Below are positions 1 to 5,429 of a DNA stretch of 9,697 nt, piece by piece. The notes beneath the pieces were generated by a model. That model was not told the origin of the DNA, did not search any database, and saw only the letters and a list, made by a program, of their open reading frames with translations. How positions within the stretch are numbered: position 1 is the stretch's first letter; each line of letters opens with the position of its first letter. Origin of the DNA: an uncultured Bacillus sp. GTDB taxonomy: Bacteria; Bacillota; Bacilli; Bacillales; DSM-1321. The translations under genes were made by a program, and so were the position numbers. The stretch spans positions 1-9,697 of the forward strand of contig CAKQBC010000064.1 of the NCBI GenBank assembly GCA_934215995.1, in the 5' to 3' direction.

Positions 1-227
1 GCTGCTTTCACGACTTGTTCCATGACATTGGAAAAGCGTGCAATGGCGCCTGACCGAAGATAATCGCCATAGGAGAAGCCTCCCGGCAGCAGGATTCCGT
101 CAAATCGTGATAGATCTGTCTCTGTGTGCCATACGTATTCTGCTTCTTCTCCCAATTCATCCTTGATGGCATGATACATATCAACGTCGCAATTCGAACC
201 TGGAAATACGATTACGGCAAATTTCAC
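1..227 (-). CDS. purQ: Phosphoribosylformylglycinamidine synthase glutaminase subunit PurQ (partial)
   Basis: PurQ is the class I glutamine amidotransferase subunit that supplies ammonia to PurL for FGAR to FGAM conversion, working with PurS. Only the first 75 codons are present; the gene runs off the left edge. The translation opens [13 protein letters not shown] and continues through [12 protein letters not shown], the family's N-terminal landmarks. The start is GTG at 227-225, overlapping the purS stop in GTGA, with GGAGG about 10 bases upstream inside the purS coding region, which suggests translational coupling. The catalytic Cys and His/Glu residues of the amidotransferase domain lie beyond the window, so activity cannot be judged. 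Residue 59 is Ser (LRSGAIA), where B. subtilis PurQ as I recall it has Cys; this is not the catalytic nucleophile. Confidence 0.96.
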   Translation of the reverse strand, partial: MKFAVIVFPGSNCDVDMYHAIKDELGEEAEYVWHTETDLSRFDGILLPGGFSYGDYLRSGAIARFSNVMEQVVKA

Positions 228-478
228 AGCGCGGCTACCTCCTCGATCTCATAACGGTAATCCTCTATGACCGTGTTGACCAAAAGCTTTTCGCACATTT
301 CCGTAACCGCTTCCTCTACATCACGGTCGCCTTTGCCTAGGGTGAGCTCCATGTATTTTCCGATGCGGACATCGTCCACTTCCTGAAAAGATAAACTGTT
401 CAAGGATTGCCTGACGGCAGTCCCTTGGGGATCTAATACACTTTCACGCAATGTCACATACACCTTCACTTTATACAT
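224..478 (-). CDS. purS: Phosphoribosylformylglycinamidine synthase subunit PurS
   Basis: This 84-residue protein is the small structural subunit that bridges PurL and PurQ in the three-part FGAM synthase of Gram-positive bacteria. The sequence begins [19 protein letters not shown], the characteristic opening of PurS, and its length matches the family (about 80-85 residues). The ATG at 478 overlaps the 3' end of purC by 8 bases, and GGAGG lies 8 bases upstream of the ATG within purC. The TGA stop overlaps the GTG of purQ. This dense packing (purC-purS-purQ) is the usual Bacillus arrangement and implies coordinated translation of the complex subunits. No domain other than the PurS fold is visible. 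Confidence 0.97.
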   Translation of the reverse strand: MYKVKVYVTLRESVLDPQGTAVRQSLNSLSFQEVDDVRIGKYMELTLGKGDRDVEEAVTEMCEKLLVNTVIEDYRYEIEEVAAL

Positions 479-1190
479 GTTTTAATCCTCCAAGTCTTTT
501 TAATATCTCTTCATAGGCTTCCGTCATATTCCCGAGGCTGCGCCGAAAAACGTCCTTATCCAATTTCTTGCCCGTCTCCGCATCCCATAGCCTGCATGTA
601 TCAGGGGATATTTCATCCGCCAGAAGGATTTGGCCATCCGCCGTCCTGCCGAACTCAAGCTTAAAATCTATTAATCTCACACCGACAGTGCGGAAAAAAC
701 CAATTAAGACTGTATTCACCCTCAATGCCTGGATCCTTAGCCACTCAAGTTCCTCTTTCTCCGCAAGGGCAAGCACGCCTATATGGTCTTCGTTGATGAG
801 CGGATCGCCAAGATCATCATTTTTATAGTAAAACTCCACAATCGGATGCGGCAGATCGACGCCCTCATCGAATCCCAACCGCTTTGAAAGGCTTCCGGCC
901 GCAACGTTCCTTACTACCACTTCAAGCGGAATGATCGTTACTTTCCTGGCAAGCTGTTCGTTTTCGGAAAGCAGTCCGATGAAATGGGAAGGAATGCCCT
1001 CCTGTTCCAGCTTCTTAAACAAAAGGCCGGTAATCTGATTGTTCAGCACACCCTTGCCGGCAATGGAATCTTTCTTTTGCCCGTTAAAAGCTGTTGCCTG
1101 ATCTGTATACTCGAGCCAAACGATTTCCTGATCACTTGTCGCATACACCTTTTTTGCTTTGCCCTCATACAATAACGACCCTTTTTCCAT
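471..1190 (-). CDS. purC: Phosphoribosylaminoimidazole-succinocarboxamide synthase (SAICAR synthetase)
   Basis: PurC joins CAIR and L-aspartate using ATP to give SAICAR in de novo purine synthesis. The protein has 239 residues, normal for the bacterial enzyme. Visible landmarks are LLYEGKAKKVY (7-17, nucleotide-binding N-terminus), the SAICAR synthetase signature IPLEVVVRNVAAGS (87-100), the second signature LIDFKLEFG (173-181) and DEISPDTCRLWD (192-203). The start is ATG at 1190, chosen over an in-frame ATG seven codons upstream because GGAGG ends 7 bases before it. It is the first gene after the only sizeable gap in the operon, about 100 bases downstream of purB, and its end overlaps purS by 8 bases. 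Nothing is missing. Confidence 0.98.
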   Translation of the reverse strand: MEKGSLLYEGKAKKVYATSDQEIVWLEYTDQATAFNGQKKDSIAGKGVLNNQITGLLFKKLEQEGIPSHFIGLLSENEQLARKVTIIPLEVVVRNVAAGSLSKRLGFDEGVDLPHPIVEFYYKNDDLGDPLINEDHIGVLALAEKEELEWLRIQALRVNTVLIGFFRTVGVRLIDFKLEFGRTADGQILLADEISPDTCRLWDAETGKKLDKDVFRRSLGNMTEAYEEILKRLGGLKHV

Positions 1191-1232
1191 GATTGCGCCT
1201 CCGATTACCAAATATTTTGAATATGGTGCATG

Positions 1233-1272
1233 AAAAAAACATCTGAAAGCAGATCAACCACTAATCAGATGT
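1233..1272 (-). terminator. Terminator-like hairpin in the purB-purC gap
   Basis: Read on the minus strand, ACATCTGA (1272-1265) can pair with TCAGATGT (1246-1239), giving an 8-bp perfect stem with an 18-base loop, followed directly by a run of T (to 1233). A second upstream arm, ATCTG, inside the loop can form a shorter 5-bp hairpin with the same 3' arm and a CTTT loop. Both end at the same U-tract. It lies in the gap between purB and purC, so it could cause partial termination and lower expression of purC and later genes, or mark a processing site. The long loop and AU-rich stem suggest a leaky terminator. The hairpin is seen directly; its function is inferred. Confidence 0.6.
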
Positions 1273-1290
1273 ATTCTGTTTTGATTGAGA

Positions 1291-2583
1291 TTACAAACCT
1301 ACCCGTTCGAAAATAACATCCACATTCTTCAGGTGGTAGTTATAATCAAAGCAATCGGCAATTTCCTCATTGGATAAAAGGCCGGTAATTTTCTCATCAG
1401 CCTCAATCAACGAACGGAAAGGAACCTGTTCCTCCCAAGCCTGCATCGCCTTCGGCTGGACAGTGTCATATGCCTCTTCGCGCGCAAGCCCTTTATCGAT
1501 CAGTGCAAGCAGGACACGCTGCGAGTAGATAAGACCTAGTGTACGGTCCATATTCCGTTTCATGTTTTCCGGGAAGACAGTCAGATTCTTGACGATGTTC
1601 CCGAAACGATTCAACATATAATTGAGGCCGATTGTGGCATCAGGCAGGATAATCCGCTCTGCGGATGAATGGGAGATATCCCTCTCATGCCATAACGGCA
1701 CATTTTCGTAAGCTGTCAGCATATAGCCGCGAATCACTCGTGCAATGCCTGTCATATTTTCGGATCCTATCGGATTTCGTTTATGCGGCATCGCAGAGGA
1801 ACCTTTCTGCCCTTTCGCAAAAAATTCCTCCACTTCCCGTGTTTCGCTTTTTTGGAGTCCGCGGATTTCCACCGCGAACTTTTCGATCGATGTCGCAATC
1901 AAGGCAATCGTGCTCATATAATGGGCGTGACGGTCACGCTGAAGCGTTTGGGTTGAAACAGGCGCCGGCTTCGTTCCAAGCTTTTCACACACATAGCTCT
2001 CGACAAATGGATCGATATTCGCGTATGTTCCTACCGCACCTGATATCTTGCCGTATTCGACTGTTTCCCTCGCTGCTTTAAACCGGTCAAGGTTCCGTTT
2101 CATCTCTTCGTACCATAATGCCATCTTAAGTCCGAAGGTTGTCGGTTCCGCATGCACCCCGTGTGTACGGCCCATCATGACTGTATACTTATGCTCCTGG
2201 GCTTTTTCCTTCAATATGCCGATGAAGCGCTCGATGTCCTTCTGCAGGATGTCATTGGCTTGCTTCAAAATATAAGATAATGCCGTATCAACCACGTCCG
2301 TTGATGTCAGGCCGTAATGAACCCATTTGCGCTCTTCCCCGAGCGTTTCGGAAACCGCCCTTGTGAAAGCAACGACATCATGCCTTGTTTCTTCTTCGAT
2401 TTCCTTGATCCTTTCAATATCGAAGGAAGCATTCTGACGCAGCAGCTCCACGTCTTCCTTAGGGATCACCCCAAGCTCCGCCCACGCTTCGCAAGCCAAA
2501 ATCTCGACTTCCAGCCAGGCTTTAAAACGGTTTTCCTCTGTCCAGATTGCTCCCATTTCAGGTCGGGTATAACGTTCGATCAT
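1291..2583 (-). CDS. purB: Adenylosuccinate lyase
   Basis: PurB performs two fumarate-releasing eliminations: SAICAR to AICAR in IMP synthesis, and adenylosuccinate to AMP. It belongs to the fumarase/aspartase superfamily. The 430-residue length matches the Bacillus enzyme. Visible catalytic features are TRHDVVAF with His68, [11 protein letters not shown] with His141 (the general acid/base pair described for B. subtilis adenylosuccinate lyase), and the superfamily signature loop [11 protein letters not shown] at 261-271 with its catalytic serines. The ATG at 2583 shares ATGA with the TGA stop of purK, and its GGAGG site is encoded by the last purK codons, so translation is probably coupled. 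A hairpin with a U-tract follows the stop. No anomalies seen. Confidence 0.99.
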   Translation of the reverse strand: MIERYTRPEMGAIWTEENRFKAWLEVEILACEAWAELGVIPKEDVELLRQNASFDIERIKEIEEETRHDVVAFTRAVSETLGEERKWVHYGLTSTDVVDTALSYILKQANDILQKDIERFIGILKEKAQEHKYTVMMGRTHGVHAEPTTFGLKMALWYEEMKRNLDRFKAARETVEYGKISGAVGTYANIDPFVESYVCEKLGTKPAPVSTQTLQRDRHAHYMSTIALIATSIEKFAVEIRGLQKSETREVEEFFAKGQKGSSAMPHKRNPIGSENMTGIARVIRGYMLTAYENVPLWHERDISHSSAERIILPDATIGLNYMLNRFGNIVKNLTVFPENMKRNMDRTLGLIYSQRVLLALIDKGLAREEAYDTVQPKAMQAWEEQVPFRSLIEADEKITGLLSNEEIADCFDYNYHLKNVDVIFERVGL

Positions 2584-3749
2584 TTTTTATTTCCTCCGAT
2601 TTGCAGCTCCCTATGGCCGCTCTCCCAAATTTTGCTTTGTTCAGCTTCCATCAGTGCCGTTTCTATGTTGTCCCTTACAATATTCACATGCCCCATCTTG
2701 CGTTTGTCCCTAGCTTCAGCTTTCCCATACAGATGGATTTTCCAGTCAACAAGTTCTGGTATTTTAGCAAGCAGCGGTTCCAGCTGCCCTCCGAGGATGT
2801 TCCCCATCACTACCGGCTTCAGCAAGCCTGTATTGGCAAGCTTCCAGTTGCACACAGCCCTGATATGCTGTTCGAACTGGGATGTTTCGCAAGCATCCAT
2901 CGTATAATGGCCTGAATTATGCGGCCTTGGCGCCAATTCATTGATGAAGATTTCTCCATCTTCCATCACAAACATCTCGACGGCAAGCGTTCCGGCCAAT
3001 GATACATGATTGGCAATCAGCATTGCCTTCTCGATTGCCTTCCTCTCGAGATCTTCACTGATGCGGGCAGGCACGATCGTTTGGAAAAGGATATTTTCCT
3101 TGTGGATGTTTTCCGCCACCGGGAAGACGCTCACATCCCCATCGACATTGCGGGATACAATCACCGATATTTCTTTTTCGAAAGGAAGCCAGGCCTCCAG
3201 TACACATTCGCATTGTCCAACCATGACACGGGCCTTTTCAAGGCATCCGGCATCTTTCAGAACGAGCTGCCCTTTGCCGTCGTAGCCTCCTGTTGCCGTC
3301 TTAAGAACAGCAGGCAAGCCGATACTCCCTGCTTTTTCATGCAAATCATCCATGCTCCGGATGACAGCATATGGCGCCACTTCCGCTCCTGCATCCGTTA
3401 TCGCTTTTTTCTCGAAAATCCGGTTCTGGCTGATTTTCAGAAGCTCTGAACCTTGCGGGACATAGGCGTACTGTGTCAGCCAGTCAAGCGCTTCCCCGTT
3501 GATGTTCTCGAATTCAAACGTGATGACATCGCTTATGTCAGCCAGTTTCTTCAACGCTTCCAAATCATTGTATTCCGCTGTAATTTCCACATCCGCCACC
3601 TGTCCGCATGGACTTCCCGGCGTTGGGTCCAGCACTGCAATTCTGAATCCGGAAGCTTTGGCTGACATTGCCATCATTCTTCCTAACTGGCCGCCTCCTA
3701 TGATCCCGATTGTTTGGCCCGGTAAAATAACTCTATTTAAGCTGTTCAC
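2580..3749 (-). CDS. purK: N5-carboxyaminoimidazole ribonucleotide synthase
   Basis: PurK uses ATP and bicarbonate to convert AIR to N5-CAIR, the substrate of PurE. It is an ATP-grasp enzyme. Visible features are the N-terminal dinucleotide-binding-like segment [14 protein letters not shown] (13-26), the ATP-grasp glycine loop [11 protein letters not shown] (151-161), VFPVAENIH (208-216), and the metal and substrate loop [15 protein letters not shown] (269-283). I assign a GTG start at 3749, giving 389 residues. It overlaps purE by 17 bases, with GGAGAG close upstream (short spacing) and AAGGTG farther out. No ATG in frame fits: upstream ones lie deep inside purE, and the next usable codons would cut into the GIIGGG motif. 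The end is coupled to purB by ATGA. Confidence 0.96.
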   Translation of the reverse strand: MNSLNRVILPGQTIGIIGGGQLGRMMAMSAKASGFRIAVLDPTPGSPCGQVADVEITAEYNDLEALKKLADISDVITFEFENINGEALDWLTQYAYVPQGSELLKISQNRIFEKKAITDAGAEVAPYAVIRSMDDLHEKAGSIGLPAVLKTATGGYDGKGQLVLKDAGCLEKARVMVGQCECVLEAWLPFEKEISVIVSRNVDGDVSVFPVAENIHKENILFQTIVPARISEDLERKAIEKAMLIANHVSLAGTLAVEMFVMEDGEIFINELAPRPHNSGHYTMDACETSQFEQHIRAVCNWKLANTGLLKPVVMGNILGGQLEPLLAKIPELVDWKIHLYGKAEARDKRKMGHVNIVRDNIETALMEAEQSKIWESGHRELQIGGNKK

Positions 3750-4221
3750 TGCTCTCCAACACCTTTTCCTTTGTTTCGTTTCGCATGGCTTCCAACTTTT
3801 CCGAAAGTGTGTCATCAAATGCAGCAAGCATCTGAGCCGCAAGTAGCCCCGCATTCGTCGCTCCTGCTTTTCCGATGGCTACGGTCGCCACCGGGACGCC
3901 GCCCGGCATCTGTACCATGGAGAGAAGCGAATCCAATCCATTGAGTGCTTTTGACTGAACAGGAACGCCGATGACAGGCAATGTTGTCTTTGCTGCCACC
4001 ATGCCCGGCAGATGCGCCGCACCGCCGGCTCCTGCGATGATCGCTTTCAGGCCGTTTGACCGGGCTGTTTCCGCATATTCAAACATCAAATCCGGTGTTC
4101 TGTGGGCAGACACCACTTTTTTTTCATATGGGATTTCCAGTTGATCAAGTACTTCGCATGCATGCTTCATTGTTTCCCAATCTGATATGCTCCCCATAAT
4201 GACACCAACCTGAGGTTTCAT
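3733..4221 (-). CDS. purE: N5-carboxyaminoimidazole ribonucleotide mutase (class I PurE)
   Basis: PurE moves the carboxyl group of N5-CAIR to C4 to give CAIR. The co-encoded purK supports the class I (mutase) type rather than the direct carboxylase. The protein has 162 residues, the usual size. Key motifs are IMGSISDW (8-15), SAHRTP with the conserved His40 (38-43), [12 protein letters not shown] (63-74) and [11 protein letters not shown] (104-114). The start is ATG at 4221: GGAGGGAG ends 5 bases before it, and an alternative in-frame start at 4356 would run back through the terminator. It is the first gene of the pur operon and is preceded by a leader of roughly 260 bases with a guanine riboswitch. 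The 3' end overlaps purK. Confidence 0.98.
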   Translation of the reverse strand: MKPQVGVIMGSISDWETMKHACEVLDQLEIPYEKKVVSAHRTPDLMFEYAETARSNGLKAIIAGAGGAAHLPGMVAAKTTLPVIGVPVQSKALNGLDSLLSMVQMPGGVPVATVAIGKAGATNAGLLAAQMLAAFDDTLSEKLEAMRNETKEKVLESSEQLK

Positions 4222-4262
4222 TGTTTCTCCCTCCGAACATGAACTGTATGATTCTTTTACGT

Positions 4263-4307
4263 AAAAAAACGGATGGTGCGCTTTCGATAAGAGAAAGCTC
4301 ACTATCC
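4263..4307 (-). terminator. Riboswitch-controlled terminator in the pur leader
   Basis: On the minus strand a long hairpin is formed by 4307-4293 and 4285-4271: GGAT/ATCC, then GTG/CAC, then GCTTTC/GAAAGC, interrupted by two single mismatches, with a 7-base loop. It is followed by G and seven T (4269-4263). It lies between the guanine aptamer and purE. The segment 4297-4287 (CTTTCTCTTAT) is complementary, with one mismatch, to 4390-4380 (ATAAGAGCAAG), which contains the 3' strand of aptamer stem P1. This gives the classic off-switch: with guanine bound, P1 is held and the terminator forms; without it, the antiterminator forms and purE-K-B onwards is transcribed. A further hairpin (4325-4346) sits in the connector. 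Confidence 0.9.
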
Positions 4308-4383
4308 GCAGGTTGCAGGCGCAGCCTTGCCGTAAAAGGGCAAAGGACAGCGTCACATATATTGCTCGGAATAGATATACTTG

Positions 4384-4454
4384 CTCTTATAGTCCGGTCA
4401 TTTACGGTGACCGGGTAGAAACTTATGGGCCTTATCCCCAAGATTATATAAGAG
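4384..4454 (-). promoter_or_regulatory. Guanine riboswitch aptamer (purine/G-box)
   Basis: Read on the minus strand, the 71 bases match the purine aptamer. P1 is CTCTTATA with TATAAGAG, a perfect 8-bp stem. J1/2 is TAATC. P2 includes TGGG with CCCA, closed by the loop GATAAGG. J2/3 is TAAGTTTCTA in the conserved context. P3 is CCGGTCA with TGACCGG, loop CCGTAAA. GG of loop 2 and CC of loop 3 can form the kissing contact. The ligand-reading position in GGACTAT is C, which in this class specifies guanine (or hypoxanthine) rather than adenine, where it would be U. It begins about 27 bases after the predicted transcription start and controls the terminator before purE. This is a common arrangement in Bacillus pur operons. 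Confidence 0.97.
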
Positions 4455-4487
4455 ATCTATTGAATTATATGAGTGATTCATAGCTAC

Positions 4488-4517
4488 ATAGTATCAATGA
4501 TTCCTTTTTATTGTCAA
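4488..4517 (-). promoter_or_regulatory. Promoter of the pur operon
   Basis: On the minus strand a perfect sigma-A -35 hexamer TTGACA (4517-4512) is followed after 18 bases by TACTAT (4493-4488), with TG two bases before the -10. Transcription would start near 4481, leaving about 27 bases before the riboswitch P1 stem. The -35 lies just downstream of the proximal PurBox. The start site is predicted, not measured. Confidence 0.85.
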
Positions 4518-4522
4518 TAAAA

Positions 4523-4566
4523 TATATCGAACATTTAAAGATAAAAACTTTTTATTGTTCGTTTTT
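4523..4566 (-). promoter_or_regulatory. Inverted PurBox pair (PurR operator)
   Basis: Two inverted CGAAC cores face each other upstream of the -35. The distal one reads AAAAACGAACAAT on the minus strand (4566-4554), one mismatch from the B. subtilis PurBox consensus AWWWCCGAACWWT. The proximal one reads CGAACATT on the plus strand (4528-4535) with an AT-rich flank (4523-4527) and is a weaker match. The cores are 24 bases apart, close to the spacing of tandem PurBoxes in B. subtilis. PurR would repress initiation here, and PRPP would relieve it. The distal box touches the yebG stop codon. Confidence 0.75.
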
Positions 4567-4760
4567 TAACTCGTTTTTATGGCATCAAAGATAATGATTC
4601 GGCCTGTCGGCTCATAATTTACTTCTCCATTTTCTTTTACCTCTGTGAAAATGGGCTTTTCCGTCCGCCGTACAGGGGTATACCCTTCTTTCATCATCCG
4701 GTCCAAACAAGCTTCAATCGTTTCATTTTCGCCAACTTCAAATTTCTTTTTTGCGGTCAT
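4566..4760 (-). CDS. yebG: NETI motif-containing small protein, YebG-like
   Basis: A 64-residue protein with the sequence GENETIEACLDRMMKEGYTPVRR near its N-terminus (split here as GENETIEACLDRMM and KEGYTPVRR), which carries the NETI motif at 12-15 that names this small Bacillaceae family. B. subtilis yebG occupies the same position just before purE. The molecular function is unknown. The protein is soluble and charged, with no signal peptide or membrane segment. I chose the ATG at 4760 over the one at 4778 because GGAGG overlaps the upstream ATG and lies 11 bases before 4760. The stop directly abuts the distal PurBox, and no terminator separates it from purE, so read-through into the pur leader is possible. 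Confidence 0.9.
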   Translation of the reverse strand: MTAKKKFEVGENETIEACLDRMMKEGYTPVRRTEKPIFTEVKENGEVNYEPTGRIIIFDAIKTS

Positions 4761-4801
4761 CCGTATGCGGTCCTCCATGCATCTGTAACATAGTTTTTCT
4801 T

Positions 4802-4830
4802 AGTGTACCCAATCCTGCCCCCTGAAACAA
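4802..4830 (-). promoter_or_regulatory. Possible weak promoter for yebG
   Basis: After the nrdG terminator a promoter for yebG is expected. The best candidate on the minus strand is TTGTTT (4830-4825), 17 bases, then TACACT (4807-4802), about 40 bases before the chosen start. Both hexamers are imperfect (3/6 and 4/6), so this is tentative. Confidence 0.3.
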
Positions 4831-4870
4831 GTTAAAAAAGCGGCTGCTCCCCATCCTGCAGATATTTTTC

Positions 4871-4913
4871 ACAAGAAAAGAGGATAGACCCCTTGCCCCC
4901 TGGTCTATCCTCT
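4871..4913 (-). terminator. Rho-independent terminator of nrdDG
   Basis: On the minus strand AGAGGATAGACC (4913-4902) pairs perfectly over 12 bp with GGTCTATCCTCT (4890-4879); the loop is 11 bases and TTTCTTGT follows. The nrdG TAG stop codon is part of the ascending arm. The U-tract is interrupted by C, so some read-through to yebG is possible. Confidence 0.85.
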
Positions 4914-5429
4914 CTCTTCCATATATTCTTCCAACAGAACAATTTCATTTTGCTCCAAGCTCTTTCCGACATCAATAATCCGCTGATTGGATGACCCCCT
5001 GAACAAAAGCTGTTTCTTTTGTTCCAGAATGAACCGCCCATCCACGAGAACGTCCGTCCATTCAAGCAAGTCGATGAAATCCTGATGGAAGGGATGCTTC
5101 CGGTTCATCAGCTGCTCCCATTTAAAACCGGTATACGCCCACACATCCATTCCGGTCTCTTTCGCCGCCATTGCAACCGGCACAAGGGACCTTGCCTGCA
5201 AAAAGGGATCCCCTCCTGATAAGGTGATGCCTTTCTGCAGTTTTACTTCTTTCAGCTGTTCGATGATGTCCTTTGCGTCGACCACAAACCCTCCGTTCAT
5301 GTCATGTGTTTGCGGATTATGGCACCCTTTGCAATTGTGGATGCACCCCTGCGTCCAAATAACCGTCCGTAAGCCCGGCCCGTCTACAATACTGTCAAAA
5401 GTCAGAGGTGCTGCAAGCCTTATTTTCAT
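4905..5429 (-). CDS. nrdG: Anaerobic ribonucleoside-triphosphate reductase activating protein
   Basis: NrdG is a radical SAM enzyme that installs the glycyl radical on NrdD. The 174-residue protein opens KIRLAAPLTFDSIVDGPGLR, followed by the cluster-binding CxxxCxxC motif as CIHNCKGC (Cys29, Cys33, Cys36) and the SAM-binding SGGDPF at 71-76, then the partial barrel typical of short activases. No extra ferredoxin-like cluster domain is present, as is normal for NrdG. The ATG at 5429 overlaps the TGA of nrdD (ATGA), and no clear Shine-Dalgarno sequence precedes it, so translation likely depends on coupling with nrdD. The stop codon lies inside the terminator stem. Confidence 0.98.
   Translation of the reverse strand: MKIRLAAPLTFDSIVDGPGLRTVIWTQGCIHNCKGCHNPQTHDMNGGFVVDAKDIIEQLKEVKLQKGITLSGGDPFLQARSLVPVAMAAKETGMDVWAYTGFKWEQLMNRKHPFHQDFIDLLEWTDVLVDGRFILEQKKQLLFRGSSNQRIIDVGKSLEQNEIVLLEEYMEERG

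Noticed and set aside
50..54. Ser59 in PurQ (LRSGAIA) as loss of the catalytic cysteine
   Set aside because: The nucleophile of this amidotransferase lies in a later GVCNG-type motif outside the window, so this substitution does not bear on catalysis.
1665..2081. Plus-strand open frame opposite purB
   Set aside because: Antisense shadow with Arg/Ser/Pro-rich composition and no family likeness.
2317..2907. Long plus-strand open frame (196 codons) across purB and purK
   Set aside because: It is antisense to two well-supported genes, has no clear ribosome-binding site and no recognisable protein motif; it follows from their codon bias.
4222..4356. N-terminal extension of purE to an upstream ATG
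   Set aside because: It would translate through the terminator; the ATG at 4221 has an ideal ribosome-binding site and gives the standard PurE N-terminus.
4145..4441. Minus-strand open frame running through the riboswitch
   Set aside because: It crosses the aptamer and terminator and enters purE out of frame; no ribosome-binding site, no motif.
4832..5065. Minus-strand open frame overlapping the nrdG end
   Set aside because: Out of frame with nrdG, passes through the terminator, no family likeness.
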